Source: Acinetobacter sp. N54.MGS-139 (GTDB lineage Bacteria; Pseudomonadota; Gammaproteobacteria; Burkholderiales; Burkholderiaceae_F). Taken from it: a stretch of 14,091 nucleotides of DNA. Position 1 is the first letter of the stretch. Each line of letters starts with the position of its first letter. A model generated the notes under the pieces. That model was given only the letters and a program-made list of their open reading frames with translations. It had not been told where the DNA came from and made no database searches. Positions 1 to 8,329 of the stretch are shown here, piece after piece. The translations under genes and the position numbers were made by a program. The stretch covers positions 1-14,091 of the forward strand of contig LARN01000038.1 of assembly GCA_000980495.1 (NCBI GenBank). The letters run 5' to 3'.

Positions 1-76
1 GTTTGTACAAATCGACGACAAGCCTTTGTGTTTCGGCCCGTGTAAGTAGCGAACCTATTTGTGTTCCATACTGCAT
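1..76 (-). CDS. unidentified protein, N-terminal fragment (cut by window start)
   Basis: An open frame on the minus strand starts with ATG at 76 and runs without a stop to the window edge (25 codons), beginning MQYGTQIGSLLTRAETQRLV. The start is supported by AAGGAG seven bases upstream. I do not recognise the family and the fragment is too short for a function. It diverges from the porin, so it shares the intergenic region that holds the Fur box at 162-178 and may be iron-regulated. Alternative: the plus strand also has a short open tail ending at a TAG at 47-49 before the small hairpin at 81-97, so a plus-strand gene end cannot be excluded. I favour the minus reading because of its ribosome-binding site. 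Confidence 0.45.
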   Translation of the reverse strand, partial: MQYGTQIGSLLTRAETQRLVVDLYK

Positions 77-80
77 TATT

Positions 81-105
81 TGACTCCTTAAGAGTCAACT
101 TTTTC
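81..105 (+). terminator. weak hairpin, possible terminator or leader structure
   Basis: TGACTC (81-86) and GAGTCA (92-97) form a 6-bp stem with a 5-base loop, followed on the plus strand by ACTTTTTCT. It could end a plus-strand gene entering from the left. On the minus strand the same bases contain the AAGGAG of the gene starting at 76, so the hairpin could instead partly hide that ribosome-binding site. The two readings cannot be separated here. Confidence 0.3.
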
Positions 106-161
106 TAGGACAAGACAATTGTTATTGACAAGTTAGAAATTCTTAAATTTTGAGGAATAAA

Positions 162-178
162 ATGAGAATGATTCCTAT
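162..178. promoter_or_regulatory. Fur box in the divergent porin intergenic region
   Basis: ATGAGAATGATTCCTAT matches the inverted-repeat Fur operator form ATGAGAATGATTCTCAT at 15 of 17 positions. It lies 30 bases before the porin ATG and about 85 bases before the minus-strand start at 76, so it could control either or both. A TTGACA at 125-130 may be a -35 element but no convincing -10 sits at the right distance. The same operator form recurs at 10549-10565 and 10813-10829, which supports real Fur recognition in this genome. Confidence 0.6.
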
Positions 179-208
179 TTAATTCTTTTTACAATTTTCA
201 GAGGTTGT

Positions 209-1306
209 ATGAAATTAGCAAAAACAGCTTTGGTCATAGCATTGGCCTCCGTCGGTACGATGGCTGCCGCTGAGTCTCAGGTAACGCTTTACGGGACGAT
301 CGACGGAGCAGTGGTCGTCAACAAAGCAAAAGGAGGAGACGCTACTGTTTCTCTCGAAGACGGTATCGCAGGAGGCAGTGTTTGGGGTATCGAAGGAAGT
401 GAAGATTTAGGAAACGGATACTCCGTCGGCTTCCTTTTGGAAAACGGTTTTGCTATGGATAGCGGCTCTGCCGGGGAAGAAGGCAAGGCCTTCAGCAAAC
501 AGGCAACCCTTTCTTTGTCCGGAAATTTCGGTGAACTTGCATTCGGCCGCATGGGCGGCTTAGCCTCTTATGAAGGTTCTTATTCGATTTGGGATGCGTC
601 TCCCTTCGGTACCGACTATCTTCAGGCCGGATTGGGAAATACGTTCGTGACAGGCCAAATCAACAATAATAGTATCGTTTATGTTTCTCCTGAATTCGGC
701 GGCTTGAAAATCCACGCACAGTACTCCAACGGCGTTGAAGACGATACAGCAAAATGGTCCCGCAACAGCCACTACTACGGTTTGGGCCTGACATATGAAA
801 TCGGGAAATTGTCTTTAGCGGGTATCGTTGAACGCTTCGACAATAAGTCCGAAGAAGACAAAAACAAAGCCACAATGGTCTATAGCTTGAGTGCAACGTA
901 TGACTTTGAAGTTGCCAAGGCTTTCTTCGGCTACCAGTACGCAAATCGTTTCCACTCCCTGGATCAGCTGGAAGATGTTTGGGTTTCCGGCAAAGGCATG
1001 AATCAAAATGCCTTCACGTTAGGCGCAGAAGTTCCGGCTGCCGGCGGTACCTTCAAAGTTGCTGCCAACTACGGATTCGGCAAAGTTAAGTCTGCCGACG
1101 GCGTTGTGGTGGACGACACAAAGCTCTCCAATGACAAATTCAATCGCTTCACAGTCGGTGCGGCATATGAATATCCGCTCTCTAAACGTACCTTTGTTTA
1201 CGGCTGGGGCGCTTATGCAACCGCCGGAAAGATGTTTAAAGAAAAGGCTGTTGAAGAGAATTTCAAGTCCTGGAGCTTGGGCTTAGGCTTGCACCATACC
1301 TTCTAA
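209..1306 (+). CDS. outer-membrane general porin (Gram-negative porin, Porin_4/OmpC-like)
   Basis: 365 residues. Residues 1-21 are a Sec signal peptide (MKLAKTALVIALASVGTMAAA, cleaved before ESQ). The mature start QVTLYGTIDGAVVV is the first beta strand typical of Burkholderiales trimeric porins, alternating-hydrophobicity strands follow throughout, and the chain ends in a terminal Phe (LHHTF) after an aromatic last strand, the usual BAM recognition signal. The segment FGELAFGRMGGLASYEGSY resembles the region leading to the constriction loop. It should form a 16-stranded channel for small hydrophilic solutes in the outer membrane. The ATG at 209 is preceded by AGAGG at 200-204, a rather close ribosome-binding site. 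The gene is monocistronic with its own terminator at 1330-1382. The Fur box just upstream suggests expression linked to iron, which is not usual for a general porin. Substrate specificity cannot be read from the sequence. Confidence 0.93.
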   Translation: MKLAKTALVIALASVGTMAAAESQVTLYGTIDGAVVVNKAKGGDATVSLEDGIAGGSVWGIEGSEDLGNGYSVGFLLENGFAMDSGSAGEEGKAFSKQATLSLSGNFGELAFGRMGGLASYEGSYSIWDASPFGTDYLQAGLGNTFVTGQINNNSIVYVSPEFGGLKIHAQYSNGVEDDTAKWSRNSHYYGLGLTYEIGKLSLAGIVERFDNKSEEDKNKATMVYSLSATYDFEVAKAFFGYQYANRFHSLDQLEDVWVSGKGMNQNAFTLGAEVPAAGGTFKVAANYGFGKVKSADGVVVDDTKLSNDKFNRFTVGAAYEYPLSKRTFVYGWGAYATAGKMFKEKAVEENFKSWSLGLGLHHTF

Positions 1307-1329
1307 CTTCAGTTAGGAAGACCAGCGTG

Positions 1330-1382
1330 ACGCCTCGCTCTCCGGCCTAAAAACGGCGGAGTTTAGCGAGGCGTTTCTTTTT
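1330..1382 (+). terminator. Rho-independent terminator of the porin gene
   Basis: ACGCCTCGCT (1330-1339) pairs with AGCGAGGCGT (1365-1374), with a further inner CTCCG/CGGAG stem (1340-1344 with 1357-1361). A T-rich tract TTTCTTTTT follows on the plus strand. It lies 24 bases after the porin stop codon. Confidence 0.9.
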
Positions 1383-1455
1383 GGAACGGTTTCATGGATA
1401 GGTGAAGAGTCTGAGTTTTGCTCCTGAGAAGGGAAAGGAAGTTGCCCGCGAATAC

Positions 1456-1476
1456 TATAATTTTTGAAAAAAGGAA
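1456..1476 (+). promoter_or_regulatory. -10 element and ribosome-binding site of the exporter gene
   Basis: A perfect TATAAT stands at 1456-1461, 24 bases before the ATG at 1486. No good -35 box is seen at the standard distance. AAAAAAGGAA (1467-1476) is the likely ribosome-binding site, so the 5' leader would be only about 18 bases. Confidence 0.55.
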
Positions 1477-1485
1477 CCTCAAATC

Positions 1486-2121
1486 ATGCTCTCTACCATC
1501 TTTACGATAGCCGCTGTTCACTTGATCGCGCTTATGTCACCTGGGCCGGATTGCTTTATCGTTATGCAAACTGCCGTCGGCCGCTCGAGAAAAGAAGCGC
1601 TCTGCTGCGTTTTGGGAATCACGTTAGGCGTCGCCTTTTGGGCCGCCTTATCTCTCTTAGGTTTACAGTGGCTGTTTGAACGTTTTGCGTGGCTTCAGCA
1701 AGTGATCATGCTGCTCGGAGGCCTGTACCTAGGGTGGCTTGCTTACGTTCTTCTCAAAAGCGCCTTTAAGAAAGGTGCGGCACCTCAGGCCGAAGTGCAG
1801 GCGGCAGGCTCAGGATTTCGCTCCTTTGTTGTCGGTTTGCTGACTAATCTGTCTAACGCAAAAGCACTGATCTACTTTAGTTCTGTGTTTTCGCTGTTTG
1901 TCACCGGAAATATGGGAAGTACGGAAGCTGCAGTGATTTACGCCGTGGTCGTTCTTGAAAGTCTTCTTTGGTTCTCTTTCGTGGCTTTAATTCTCGGAAT
2001 GCCGAAGCCCAAAGCTTTTTATCGGAGATCCGGAAAATGGATCGACGGCATTTGCGGTGCGATATTCGGGGCTTTTGGAGCAGCCTTAGTTTGGACGGCA
2101 GTCAAAGAAGCCACACACTGA
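1486..2121 (+). CDS. rhtC: LysE/RhtB-family amino-acid exporter, RhtC (threonine efflux)-like
   Basis: 211 residues, the usual length for the RhtB/LysE family, with about six hydrophobic membrane segments. The diagnostic SPGPD motif is at residues 18-22 in the first helix, followed by QTAVGRSRKEA. The second-half motif NLSNAKALIYFSSVFSLF begins at residue 121 (most relatives have NPKA, here NAKA). From memory the whole chain aligns closely with Escherichia coli RhtC, including the C-terminal KWIDG segment, so threonine or a related small neutral amino acid is the likely substrate, exported across the inner membrane by proton exchange. The ATG at 1486 has AAGGAA upstream and a TATAAT at 1456. 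It is transcribed alone, between two hairpins, and is convergent to narI. Specificity within the family is not certain. Confidence 0.88.
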   Translation: MLSTIFTIAAVHLIALMSPGPDCFIVMQTAVGRSRKEALCCVLGITLGVAFWAALSLLGLQWLFERFAWLQQVIMLLGGLYLGWLAYVLLKSAFKKGAAPQAEVQAAGSGFRSFVVGLLTNLSNAKALIYFSSVFSLFVTGNMGSTEAAVIYAVVVLESLLWFSFVALILGMPKPKAFYRRSGKWIDGICGAIFGAFGAALVWTAVKEATH

Positions 2122-2162
2122 ATTTTACGAACTCAAGGATTTTTACCTGCAATCCTGAAACA

Positions 2163-2189
2163 GCAAGAGCTCGGAAACCGAGCTCTTGC
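2163..2189. terminator. perfect hairpin between convergent rhtC and narI
   Basis: GCAAGAGCTCGG (2163-2174) is followed by AAA and by its exact complement CCGAGCTCTTGC (2178-2189), a 12-bp stem with a 3-base loop. It lies 41 bases after the rhtC stop and 18 bases beyond the narI stop. Neither strand has a real T tract after it, so it may protect 3' ends or act as a weak two-way terminator rather than as a classical Rho-independent one. Confidence 0.65.
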
Positions 2190-2207
2190 ACTGAGGATCC
2201 TATCTAA

Positions 2208-2924
2208 TTACTTCATGGGTTTGCCATTATTAGCACGCATGATCTGATGCGGTCTGATCAGATAGAACACAGATAGATAACCGCTCCAAATGTGAACCAG
2301 TCTTGTGAAGGGAACGATCAGGAAAATGATCAAACCGACAAAGATGTGTCCTTTCTGCCAATCCGGAACGAGAAGAATGTTCTGCCAGGCTTGGTAATCA
2401 AAGGAGAAGAGACCTCGAACCCATCCTCCTAACAGAATGATCGTTGCGCCGGACTTGTCGTAAAGGTAGGAATTCACGACGCAGCCGATACCGAGAATGA
2501 TGACCGCAAGAAGCAGGAACAAAACCCAGAAGTCACTCGGGCGGGAGGCCGCTCTGACACGCTCGTTGGTTAAACGGCGCCAAGTCAGAATGATCAGGCC
2601 GGTAATTGCGACGATTGCCGAGAGGCCGCCGCAGATAATTTCCATCATCTGGTGCAGACGTGGTGTCAGACCGGCAGCGTTGAGCCACTCGGTCGGTGTA
2701 AACAGACCGAAGCAGTGTCCGCAGAAAAGGAAGATCACGCCGATATGGAAAAGGTTGGCACCCCAGAAGATGTCCTTCTTATCCAATATTTCGCTGCTCT
2801 GGCTTTTCCAGCTGAAGGGCGCCAGAACAAAGCGCGCCAGACTGCCGAGTATTAGAACGGCGATAACGACATAAGGCAGCACTCCGAAAATCAGGAAGTG
2901 CCATGCAAGTGTAAAGCTGCTCAT
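2208..2924 (-). CDS. narI: respiratory nitrate reductase gamma subunit (cytochrome b)
   Basis: 238 residues, slightly longer than E. coli NarI (225). It has five hydrophobic membrane segments. His60 and His70 (LFHIGVIFLFCGH) and His193 and His211 (KGHIF and RLVHIWS) match the four heme ligands of E. coli NarI with identical spacing (10 and 18 residues), so both b-type hemes should be present. The protein oxidises quinol at the periplasmic face of the inner membrane and passes electrons to NarH. The ATG overlaps the narH stop as TAATG, with AGGAGGG six bases upstream inside narH, so translation is probably coupled. In most nar operons narJ lies between narH and narI; here it does not. The C-terminal FYLIRPHQIMR segment is cytoplasmic. 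Confidence 0.95.
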   Translation of the reverse strand: MSSFTLAWHFLIFGVLPYVVIAVLILGSLARFVLAPFSWKSQSSEILDKKDIFWGANLFHIGVIFLFCGHCFGLFTPTEWLNAAGLTPRLHQMMEIICGGLSAIVAITGLIILTWRRLTNERVRAASRPSDFWVLFLLLAVIILGIGCVVNSYLYDKSGATIILLGGWVRGLFSFDYQAWQNILLVPDWQKGHIFVGLIIFLIVPFTRLVHIWSGYLSVFYLIRPHQIMRANNGKPMK

Positions 2925-4528
2925 TATTTGCCCTCCTGTGTAGAGTCCGGAGCGCGCTGATATTCCTCAAACAAAGGAATGATTTTGCGGTTCATAGGAC
3001 CGCCGAAAAGCGAATCCGCACGGCGTCTCATGTCTTCTCCGCCGCCGAGGTTGTAGCCCTGCGTGCCTTGCAGAAGAACAGCGGCTTCCGTGTTGCGGTT
3101 GGCAGACGGAACCACGAAACGATCCTTATAGTCTGCTATTGCCAACAGACGATGCATGTCGCAGACGTCCTGAACCGTAAGTCCCAATGCCTTGAGTTCA
3201 TTGGTTTCTTCAATGCCCTGAAGTTGTTCGGGAAGAATTTCACAGGTCAGGAACTGGCTGGTGCCTGCATTGTCTGAGTATTTGCGGAGGATGGTTCTTT
3301 CCGCAAGCAGACGGCTTAAGGCTTCGACGACAGGCTTAATGTTGCCGCCTGCGAGCAGATTGGCCAAGTACTGCATCGGAACGCGCAGGCTATGGACATC
3401 GGGGATAAAACCCTTCATGGAGAGTTTGCCTACGTCAACTGCCTGCGCAATCGGAGAAAGCGGCGGGACGTACCAAACCATCGGCAGCGTTCTGAATTCC
3501 GGGTGCAGCGGAAGTGCGATCTTCCATTTGGAAATCATCTTGTAAATCGGAGAAGCTTTGGCGGCTTCAATCCAATCGTGCGAGATGCCGGCTTCTAAGG
3601 CTGCAGCTTCGATTTCCGGATCGTTCGGATCCAAGAAGATCTGACGCTGAGCTTCATAAAGATCGCCTTCGTTAGGTGTGGATGCAAGATCTTTGATCTT
3701 ATCGGCATCGTAGAGCATCACACCCATGTAGCGGATACGGCCTACACAGGTTTCAGCGCATACCGTGGGAAGGCCGGATTCAACACGCGGATAACAGAAA
3801 ATGCATTTTTCGGCTTTACCGGTTGTCCAGTTGTAGTAGACCTTCTTGTAGGGGCAGCCGCTCATGCACATACGCCAGCCTTTGCACTTGTTCTGGTCAA
3901 CCAAAACAATACCGTCTTCTTCGCGTTTGTAAATAGAGCCGGAAGGACAGCTTGCAACGCACGCCGGATTCAGGCAGTGCTCGCACAGACGCGGCAGATA
4001 GAAGAGGAACGTGTTCTTGTACTGAGCGTAGATTTCGCGTTCTACGTTCTTTAAGTTCACGTCATCGACGGTCTTAATATCGACGCCGCCCAGATTGTCA
4101 TCCCAGGCTGCAGAACCGTTGATCTTCTTCATCTTCTTGCCGGTCAGGTAAGAGATCGGCTGAGCGGTCACGCATGTCTTCATGCGGGGTGCTTTCTGAA
4201 GGTTCTGATAATCAAAGGTAAAAGGCTCGTAGTAGTCGTCAATCTGCGGCAGTTTTGGGTTGGCAAAAATGCCGGAGAGCAGGCCGAGCTTTGTGCCGCG
4301 GCGCAGCCGCAGCTTGCCGTTGTGCAGTTCCCAGCCGCCTGTCCATTTCTGCTGGTCTTCCCAGCTCTTCGGGTAACCGACACCGGGTTTGGTTTCAACG
4401 TTGTTAAACCAAATGTACTCAGTTCCGGGACGATTCGTCCAAACGTTCTTACAGGTAACGGAACAGGTGTGGCAGCCGATGCATTTGTCCAGATTCAGGA
4501 CCATGCCGATTTGAGCACGAATCTTCAT
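2924..4528 (-). CDS. narH: respiratory nitrate reductase beta subunit (Fe-S electron-transfer protein)
   Basis: 534 residues (E. coli NarH 512). It carries the sixteen-ligand arrangement for three [4Fe-4S] clusters and one [3Fe-4S] cluster: Cys16, 19, 22, 26; Cys182, 185, 190, 194; Cys215, Trp218, Cys221, Cys225; Cys242, 245, 257, 261. Trp218 in CKGWRMC replaces a Cys, the mark of the [3Fe-4S] cluster in NarH. The subunit sits on the cytoplasmic side and carries electrons from the NarI hemes to NarG. The ATG overlaps the narG stop by four bases (ATGA), with AAGGAGG at 4535-4541 as a strong ribosome-binding site. The C-terminal part is longer than in E. coli but has no additional recognisable domain. 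Confidence 0.96.
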   Translation of the reverse strand: MKIRAQIGMVLNLDKCIGCHTCSVTCKNVWTNRPGTEYIWFNNVETKPGVGYPKSWEDQQKWTGGWELHNGKLRLRRGTKLGLLSGIFANPKLPQIDDYYEPFTFDYQNLQKAPRMKTCVTAQPISYLTGKKMKKINGSAAWDDNLGGVDIKTVDDVNLKNVEREIYAQYKNTFLFYLPRLCEHCLNPACVASCPSGSIYKREEDGIVLVDQNKCKGWRMCMSGCPYKKVYYNWTTGKAEKCIFCYPRVESGLPTVCAETCVGRIRYMGVMLYDADKIKDLASTPNEGDLYEAQRQIFLDPNDPEIEAAALEAGISHDWIEAAKASPIYKMISKWKIALPLHPEFRTLPMVWYVPPLSPIAQAVDVGKLSMKGFIPDVHSLRVPMQYLANLLAGGNIKPVVEALSRLLAERTILRKYSDNAGTSQFLTCEILPEQLQGIEETNELKALGLTVQDVCDMHRLLAIADYKDRFVVPSANRNTEAAVLLQGTQGYNLGGGEDMRRRADSLFGGPMNRKIIPLFEEYQRAPDSTQEGK

Positions 4529-7500
4529 ACTGCACCTCCTTTCTTGTCCGCTTCTTCATCCATCCAGTCCACTTTATTCATCTTTCTGACCCAAGTGAAG
4601 TCGTCGCGGTTCGGGGCAATCGTGCCGTAATAGTTAAAGGCATATGACAGGTGGCCGTACCCGCCGATCATGTGCGTCGGATTCAAAATAACGCGTGTCG
4701 GAGAGTTGTGGTCGCCGCCGCGCAGGCCCGTGACTTCCGAACCCGGGGTGTTGACCGTCTTTTCCGTTGCGTGCTGCATGACACAGAGCCCTTCAGGCAT
4801 ACGAGAAGAAACAATCGCACGACCGACAACGGCACCGTTGGCGTTCCAGCACTCAATCCAATCGTTATCGACGATGCCGGCGTTAGCCGCATCAATATCA
4901 CTCATCCACACGACAGGACCGCCGCGGGAAAGCGTCAGCATGCGTTCGTTGTCGTAATAGGTTGAGTGAATACCCCACTTCTGATGAGCCGTCATGAAGT
5001 TAAGAATGATGGCCTTGTTGCCGTTGTCGGCGACGTCACGGTAACCGGAGAGCGCCCTCTGATTAGCCGGCGCTCTGTACTGAGCAAACTGCTGACCGAA
5101 GGCTCTCATCCAAGCGTGGTCTTGGTAGAACTGCTGGCGGCCGGTAATCGTGCGCCACGGCAAAAGCAGATACTTGTTCTGCCAGAAGGCTACATACGGG
5201 ATTTCATCGTTTTCCGTACCGGACCAGTCAGGAGCACTGAAGGTCTTAGCCGGGCGATGTGCCAGATCATCGAAGGTGATCTTGTCGGCAATGTGTCCTT
5301 CGGAGAGGAAGCTGGCATCTACGCCGCACTGGTCTTTCACAAACGACCAGCTTCTGAAGGACAAAGCACCGTTGGTTTCGGGAGAGACGCGAAGGATGAA
5401 GTTGGCGGCATTGATGTCCGTTTCCATCTTCGGACGGCCCTTGGCCACGCCTTCCTGCACCGTGCCGTTTAACTGGCAGAGTTCGGAGATTTCCGGATCC
5501 AGGTTCCACTTGATGCCGCGGTTGCCGCCGCCGTTGGTGGAAAGCAGCGGTCCGATCGAGGTGTACTTGTCGTAAATCGTGCGGTAGTCGCGATCGATGA
5601 CGTGGATCAGCGGAGCGGTCTTTCCGGGGATCAGGTCGCACTCGCCCTTGTACCAGTTCTTGACGTCAAGCGCCTGGCCGAGTTCGTGCGGAGAATCGTG
5701 TCCGAGCGGTGTGAGAACGACGTCAGTGACGCTGCCGAAATCTTCTGCATATTCGGAAGCAATTTCAGAGAGCTTCTTAGCGATATCTTTAAAGGTCTGC
5801 CAATCGCTTCTGCCTTCCCAAGAGCATTGAACGGCTTTAACGAACGGATGGATGAAGCTGTGCATATCCGTCGTGTTGATATCGTTCTTTTCGTAGAAGG
5901 TGGCGGCCGGAAGCACGATATCGGAGTAGATCGAAGTCGTGCTCATTCGGAAGTCCATGTTGACGAGAAGATCCAGCTTGCCCTGAGGTGCGGGGCGCCA
6001 CTTTTCCAAGAGCGGCATGAGTTCTTTGTGAGAACCGTCAAGTTCTCCGCCTAAGATGCCGTTTTCGGTTCCGAGCAGGTGACGCAGGAAGTATTCCTGA
6101 CCTTTGCCGGAGGAGCCCAACACGTTGGAGCGCCAAATAAAGAGGTTGCGCGGCCAGTTTTCTTCGGCGTCTAAGTCCAGGCAGCTGAAGGAGATTTTTC
6201 TGTCTTTAAGCTGATTGATGAGGAACTGTTCCGGCTCGGTACCGGCGGCTTTCGCAGCCGCTGCGATCTTCGTCGGATTGACATTGAGCTGCGGAGCAGA
6301 CGGGAGCCACCCCATCAGTTCACTCTGAATGTTGTAGTCAATGTAGGTACCGTCAAAGACTTTGGTATCGGCCAGCGGAGAGAGCATATCCGAGAGCGGA
6401 ATGCGTTCATAACGCCACTGATCGGTGTGTTCGTAGAAGTAGCTCGTCGAATTCATGTGACGAGTGGCCGGTTCCCAGTCTTTAGCGAAGGAGTACTCGC
6501 CCCAGCCTGCTTCCGGACGAATCTTTTCCTGACCCACATAATGGCACCAGCCGCCGCCCGGGACGCCGCAGGTGCCGCACATCAGCAGAATGTTGATGAT
6601 GGAGCGGTAGGTGTTATCGGTCTGGAACCACTGGTTGACGCCCGCACCCATCAGCACACAGGCGCGGCCCTGAGTCTTGGACGCGGCTGTGGCAAATTCA
6701 CGGCCGAGTGTGATGGCATACTGTGCTTCGACGCCGGTGATTTTTTCCTGCCAAGCCGGAGTGAACGGAATGTTGTCCGCATAGCTCTTGGCGCATTCGC
6801 CGCCTAGACCGCGGTCAACACCGAGGTAGCTGCCGAAGAGGTCAAATACAGTTGCAACATATACGTCTTTGCCTTCGACCTGGATCTTTCTCACCGGAAC
6901 CTTGCGGACCATGACTTCAGAGTTCATGGGGTTGTTCGGGAAACCGTCACGCTTGCGGCCGCCGAAGTACGGATAATCGACGTCGATGACGGCATCCGAA
7001 TCTTTGAGGAACGTGAGCTGAGGTTTAATAGCTTTGCCGGTCTCTCCGTCGACTTCGTGCAGGTTCCATTTGCCTAAGTCCTGACCTTCCTTCTGTCCCC
7101 AGCGGTAGCCCATAGATCCCTGAGCAACAGCGGGTTTGTCAGAAAGCTCATCCCAAACAACCGTCTTCCACTCAGGGTTATTGCATTCGGGCGCCTTGTA
7201 GCCCAAATCGCAGGCGCGAACAGTACGGCCGGCAGTGAAATGACCGTCTTCGCGCGGCTCCATCATGACAAGAACGGGGAAGTCGGTGAGACTGCGGCAG
7301 TACTCGGTGAAATAAGGATCCGGATGATCGTAGTGGAATTCTTTGAAAATGACGTGGCTCACCGCCATGGCAAGTGCTGCGTCGGTCGCCTGTTTCGGAT
7401 GAATCCACCAGTCGGCGTCTTTAGTGACTTCACAGTAGTCCGGACAGACGTTGACGACTTTCGTACCGTTATAGCGGGCTTCCGTTAAGAAGTGAGCGTC

Positions 7501-8286
7501 CGGGGTACGGGTCATCGAGATGTTGGTACCCCAGACGATGATGTAGCTTGAATAGTACCAGGCTTCGGATTCCGGAACGTCGGTCTGCTCGCCCCAAGTC
7601 TGAGGAGAAGAGGGCGGCAGGTCACAATACCAGTCATAGAAGGAGAGGAGGGCGCCGCCTATCAGACTCAGGTAGCGGGTACCCGAGCCGTAGGACACCA
7701 TGGAGTAGCCCGGAATCGGAGAGAAGCCGGAAATACGGTCAGGACCGTACTTCTTAATCGTATAAAGGTTAGCCGAAGCGATGATTTCAAGGGCTTCATC
7801 CCAAGTCGTACGGACTAAGCCGCCTAAGCCGCGGGCTGCGGTATAGGACTTACGGACTTCGGGATTTTCGACGATGGAGGCCCAGGCCTCGATCGGCTTC
7901 ATGGTCTTGCGGGCCTCTTCCCAGGCGGCCTTTAATTCGGCACGAATCAAAGGATGTTTAACGCGGGAAGCAGAGTACAGATACCAAGAGTAGCTTGCAC
8001 CGCGCGGGCAGCCGCGAGGTTCGTGATTCGGTACGCCGGGAGGCGTGGGCGGGTAATCCGTTTCCTGTGTTTCCCAGACGACGATTCCGTCTTTAACATA
8101 AACCTGCCAGCTGCAGGAGCCGGTGCAGTTAACGCCGTGGGTGGAACGTACGATTTTGTCGTGTGCCCATCGATCCCGGTAAGCCTGTTCCCAGGTCCTG
8201 TCTTCTGCGGTCACTTCGCCCCAACCGTCTGAGTACGAACCGACCTTCTTAGCGAAGAACAGGGAGGACTTCATGATTCCGGACAT
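4525..8286 (-). CDS. narG: respiratory nitrate reductase alpha subunit (molybdenum catalytic subunit)
   Basis: 1253 residues from the ATG at 8286 (E. coli NarG 1247). I chose this start because GGAG lies seven bases upstream; a longer frame begins at a TTG at 8298 that overlaps this GGAG and has no ribosome-binding site. The N-terminal FS0 [4Fe-4S] site is intact: His50, Cys54, Cys58, Cys93 (STHGVNCTGSCSW and RGCPRG). Asp222 in YDWYCDLPPSSPQTWGEQ is the molybdenum ligand typical of NarG. The DMSO-reductase-family body follows, then the molydopterin-dinucleotide-binding C-terminal domain with HQKWGIHSTY and SRGGPVVWMSD. It reduces nitrate to nitrite in the cytoplasm using bis-MGD. No twin-arginine export motif of the type seen in archaeal outward-facing forms is present. 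It is separated from narK by 43 bases, so the two are probably cotranscribed. Confidence 0.97.
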   Translation of the reverse strand: MSGIMKSSLFFAKKVGSYSDGWGEVTAEDRTWEQAYRDRWAHDKIVRSTHGVNCTGSCSWQVYVKDGIVVWETQETDYPPTPPGVPNHEPRGCPRGASYSWYLYSASRVKHPLIRAELKAAWEEARKTMKPIEAWASIVENPEVRKSYTAARGLGGLVRTTWDEALEIIASANLYTIKKYGPDRISGFSPIPGYSMVSYGSGTRYLSLIGGALLSFYDWYCDLPPSSPQTWGEQTDVPESEAWYYSSYIIVWGTNISMTRTPDAHFLTEARYNGTKVVNVCPDYCEVTKDADWWIHPKQATDAALAMAVSHVIFKEFHYDHPDPYFTEYCRSLTDFPVLVMMEPREDGHFTAGRTVRACDLGYKAPECNNPEWKTVVWDELSDKPAVAQGSMGYRWGQKEGQDLGKWNLHEVDGETGKAIKPQLTFLKDSDAVIDVDYPYFGGRKRDGFPNNPMNSEVMVRKVPVRKIQVEGKDVYVATVFDLFGSYLGVDRGLGGECAKSYADNIPFTPAWQEKITGVEAQYAITLGREFATAASKTQGRACVLMGAGVNQWFQTDNTYRSIINILLMCGTCGVPGGGWCHYVGQEKIRPEAGWGEYSFAKDWEPATRHMNSTSYFYEHTDQWRYERIPLSDMLSPLADTKVFDGTYIDYNIQSELMGWLPSAPQLNVNPTKIAAAAKAAGTEPEQFLINQLKDRKISFSCLDLDAEENWPRNLFIWRSNVLGSSGKGQEYFLRHLLGTENGILGGELDGSHKELMPLLEKWRPAPQGKLDLLVNMDFRMSTTSIYSDIVLPAATFYEKNDINTTDMHSFIHPFVKAVQCSWEGRSDWQTFKDIAKKLSEIASEYAEDFGSVTDVVLTPLGHDSPHELGQALDVKNWYKGECDLIPGKTAPLIHVIDRDYRTIYDKYTSIGPLLSTNGGGNRGIKWNLDPEISELCQLNGTVQEGVAKGRPKMETDINAANFILRVSPETNGALSFRSWSFVKDQCGVDASFLSEGHIADKITFDDLAHRPAKTFSAPDWSGTENDEIPYVAFWQNKYLLLPWRTITGRQQFYQDHAWMRAFGQQFAQYRAPANQRALSGYRDVADNGNKAIILNFMTAHQKWGIHSTYYDNERMLTLSRGGPVVWMSDIDAANAGIVDNDWIECWNANGAVVGRAIVSSRMPEGLCVMQHATEKTVNTPGSEVTGLRGGDHNSPTRVILNPTHMIGGYGHLSYAFNYYGTIAPNRDDFTWVRKMNKVDWMDEEADKKGGAV

Positions 8287-8329
8287 TTTGTTCTCCAATT
8301 AAGCAATTTCTTGAGGTGAGAAAGAACGA

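Noticed and set aside
289..1006. Minus-strand open frames inside the porin gene
   Set aside because: The porin with signal peptide and terminal Phe is clearly the coding strand; the antisense frames lack starts with ribosome-binding sites and recognisable features.
4525..8286. Long open frames on the plus strand and in other minus-strand frames across narG, narH and narI
   Set aside because: They overlap strongly supported nar genes, have no ribosome-binding sites or family features, and have the Arg/Pro/Ser-rich composition of antisense frames.
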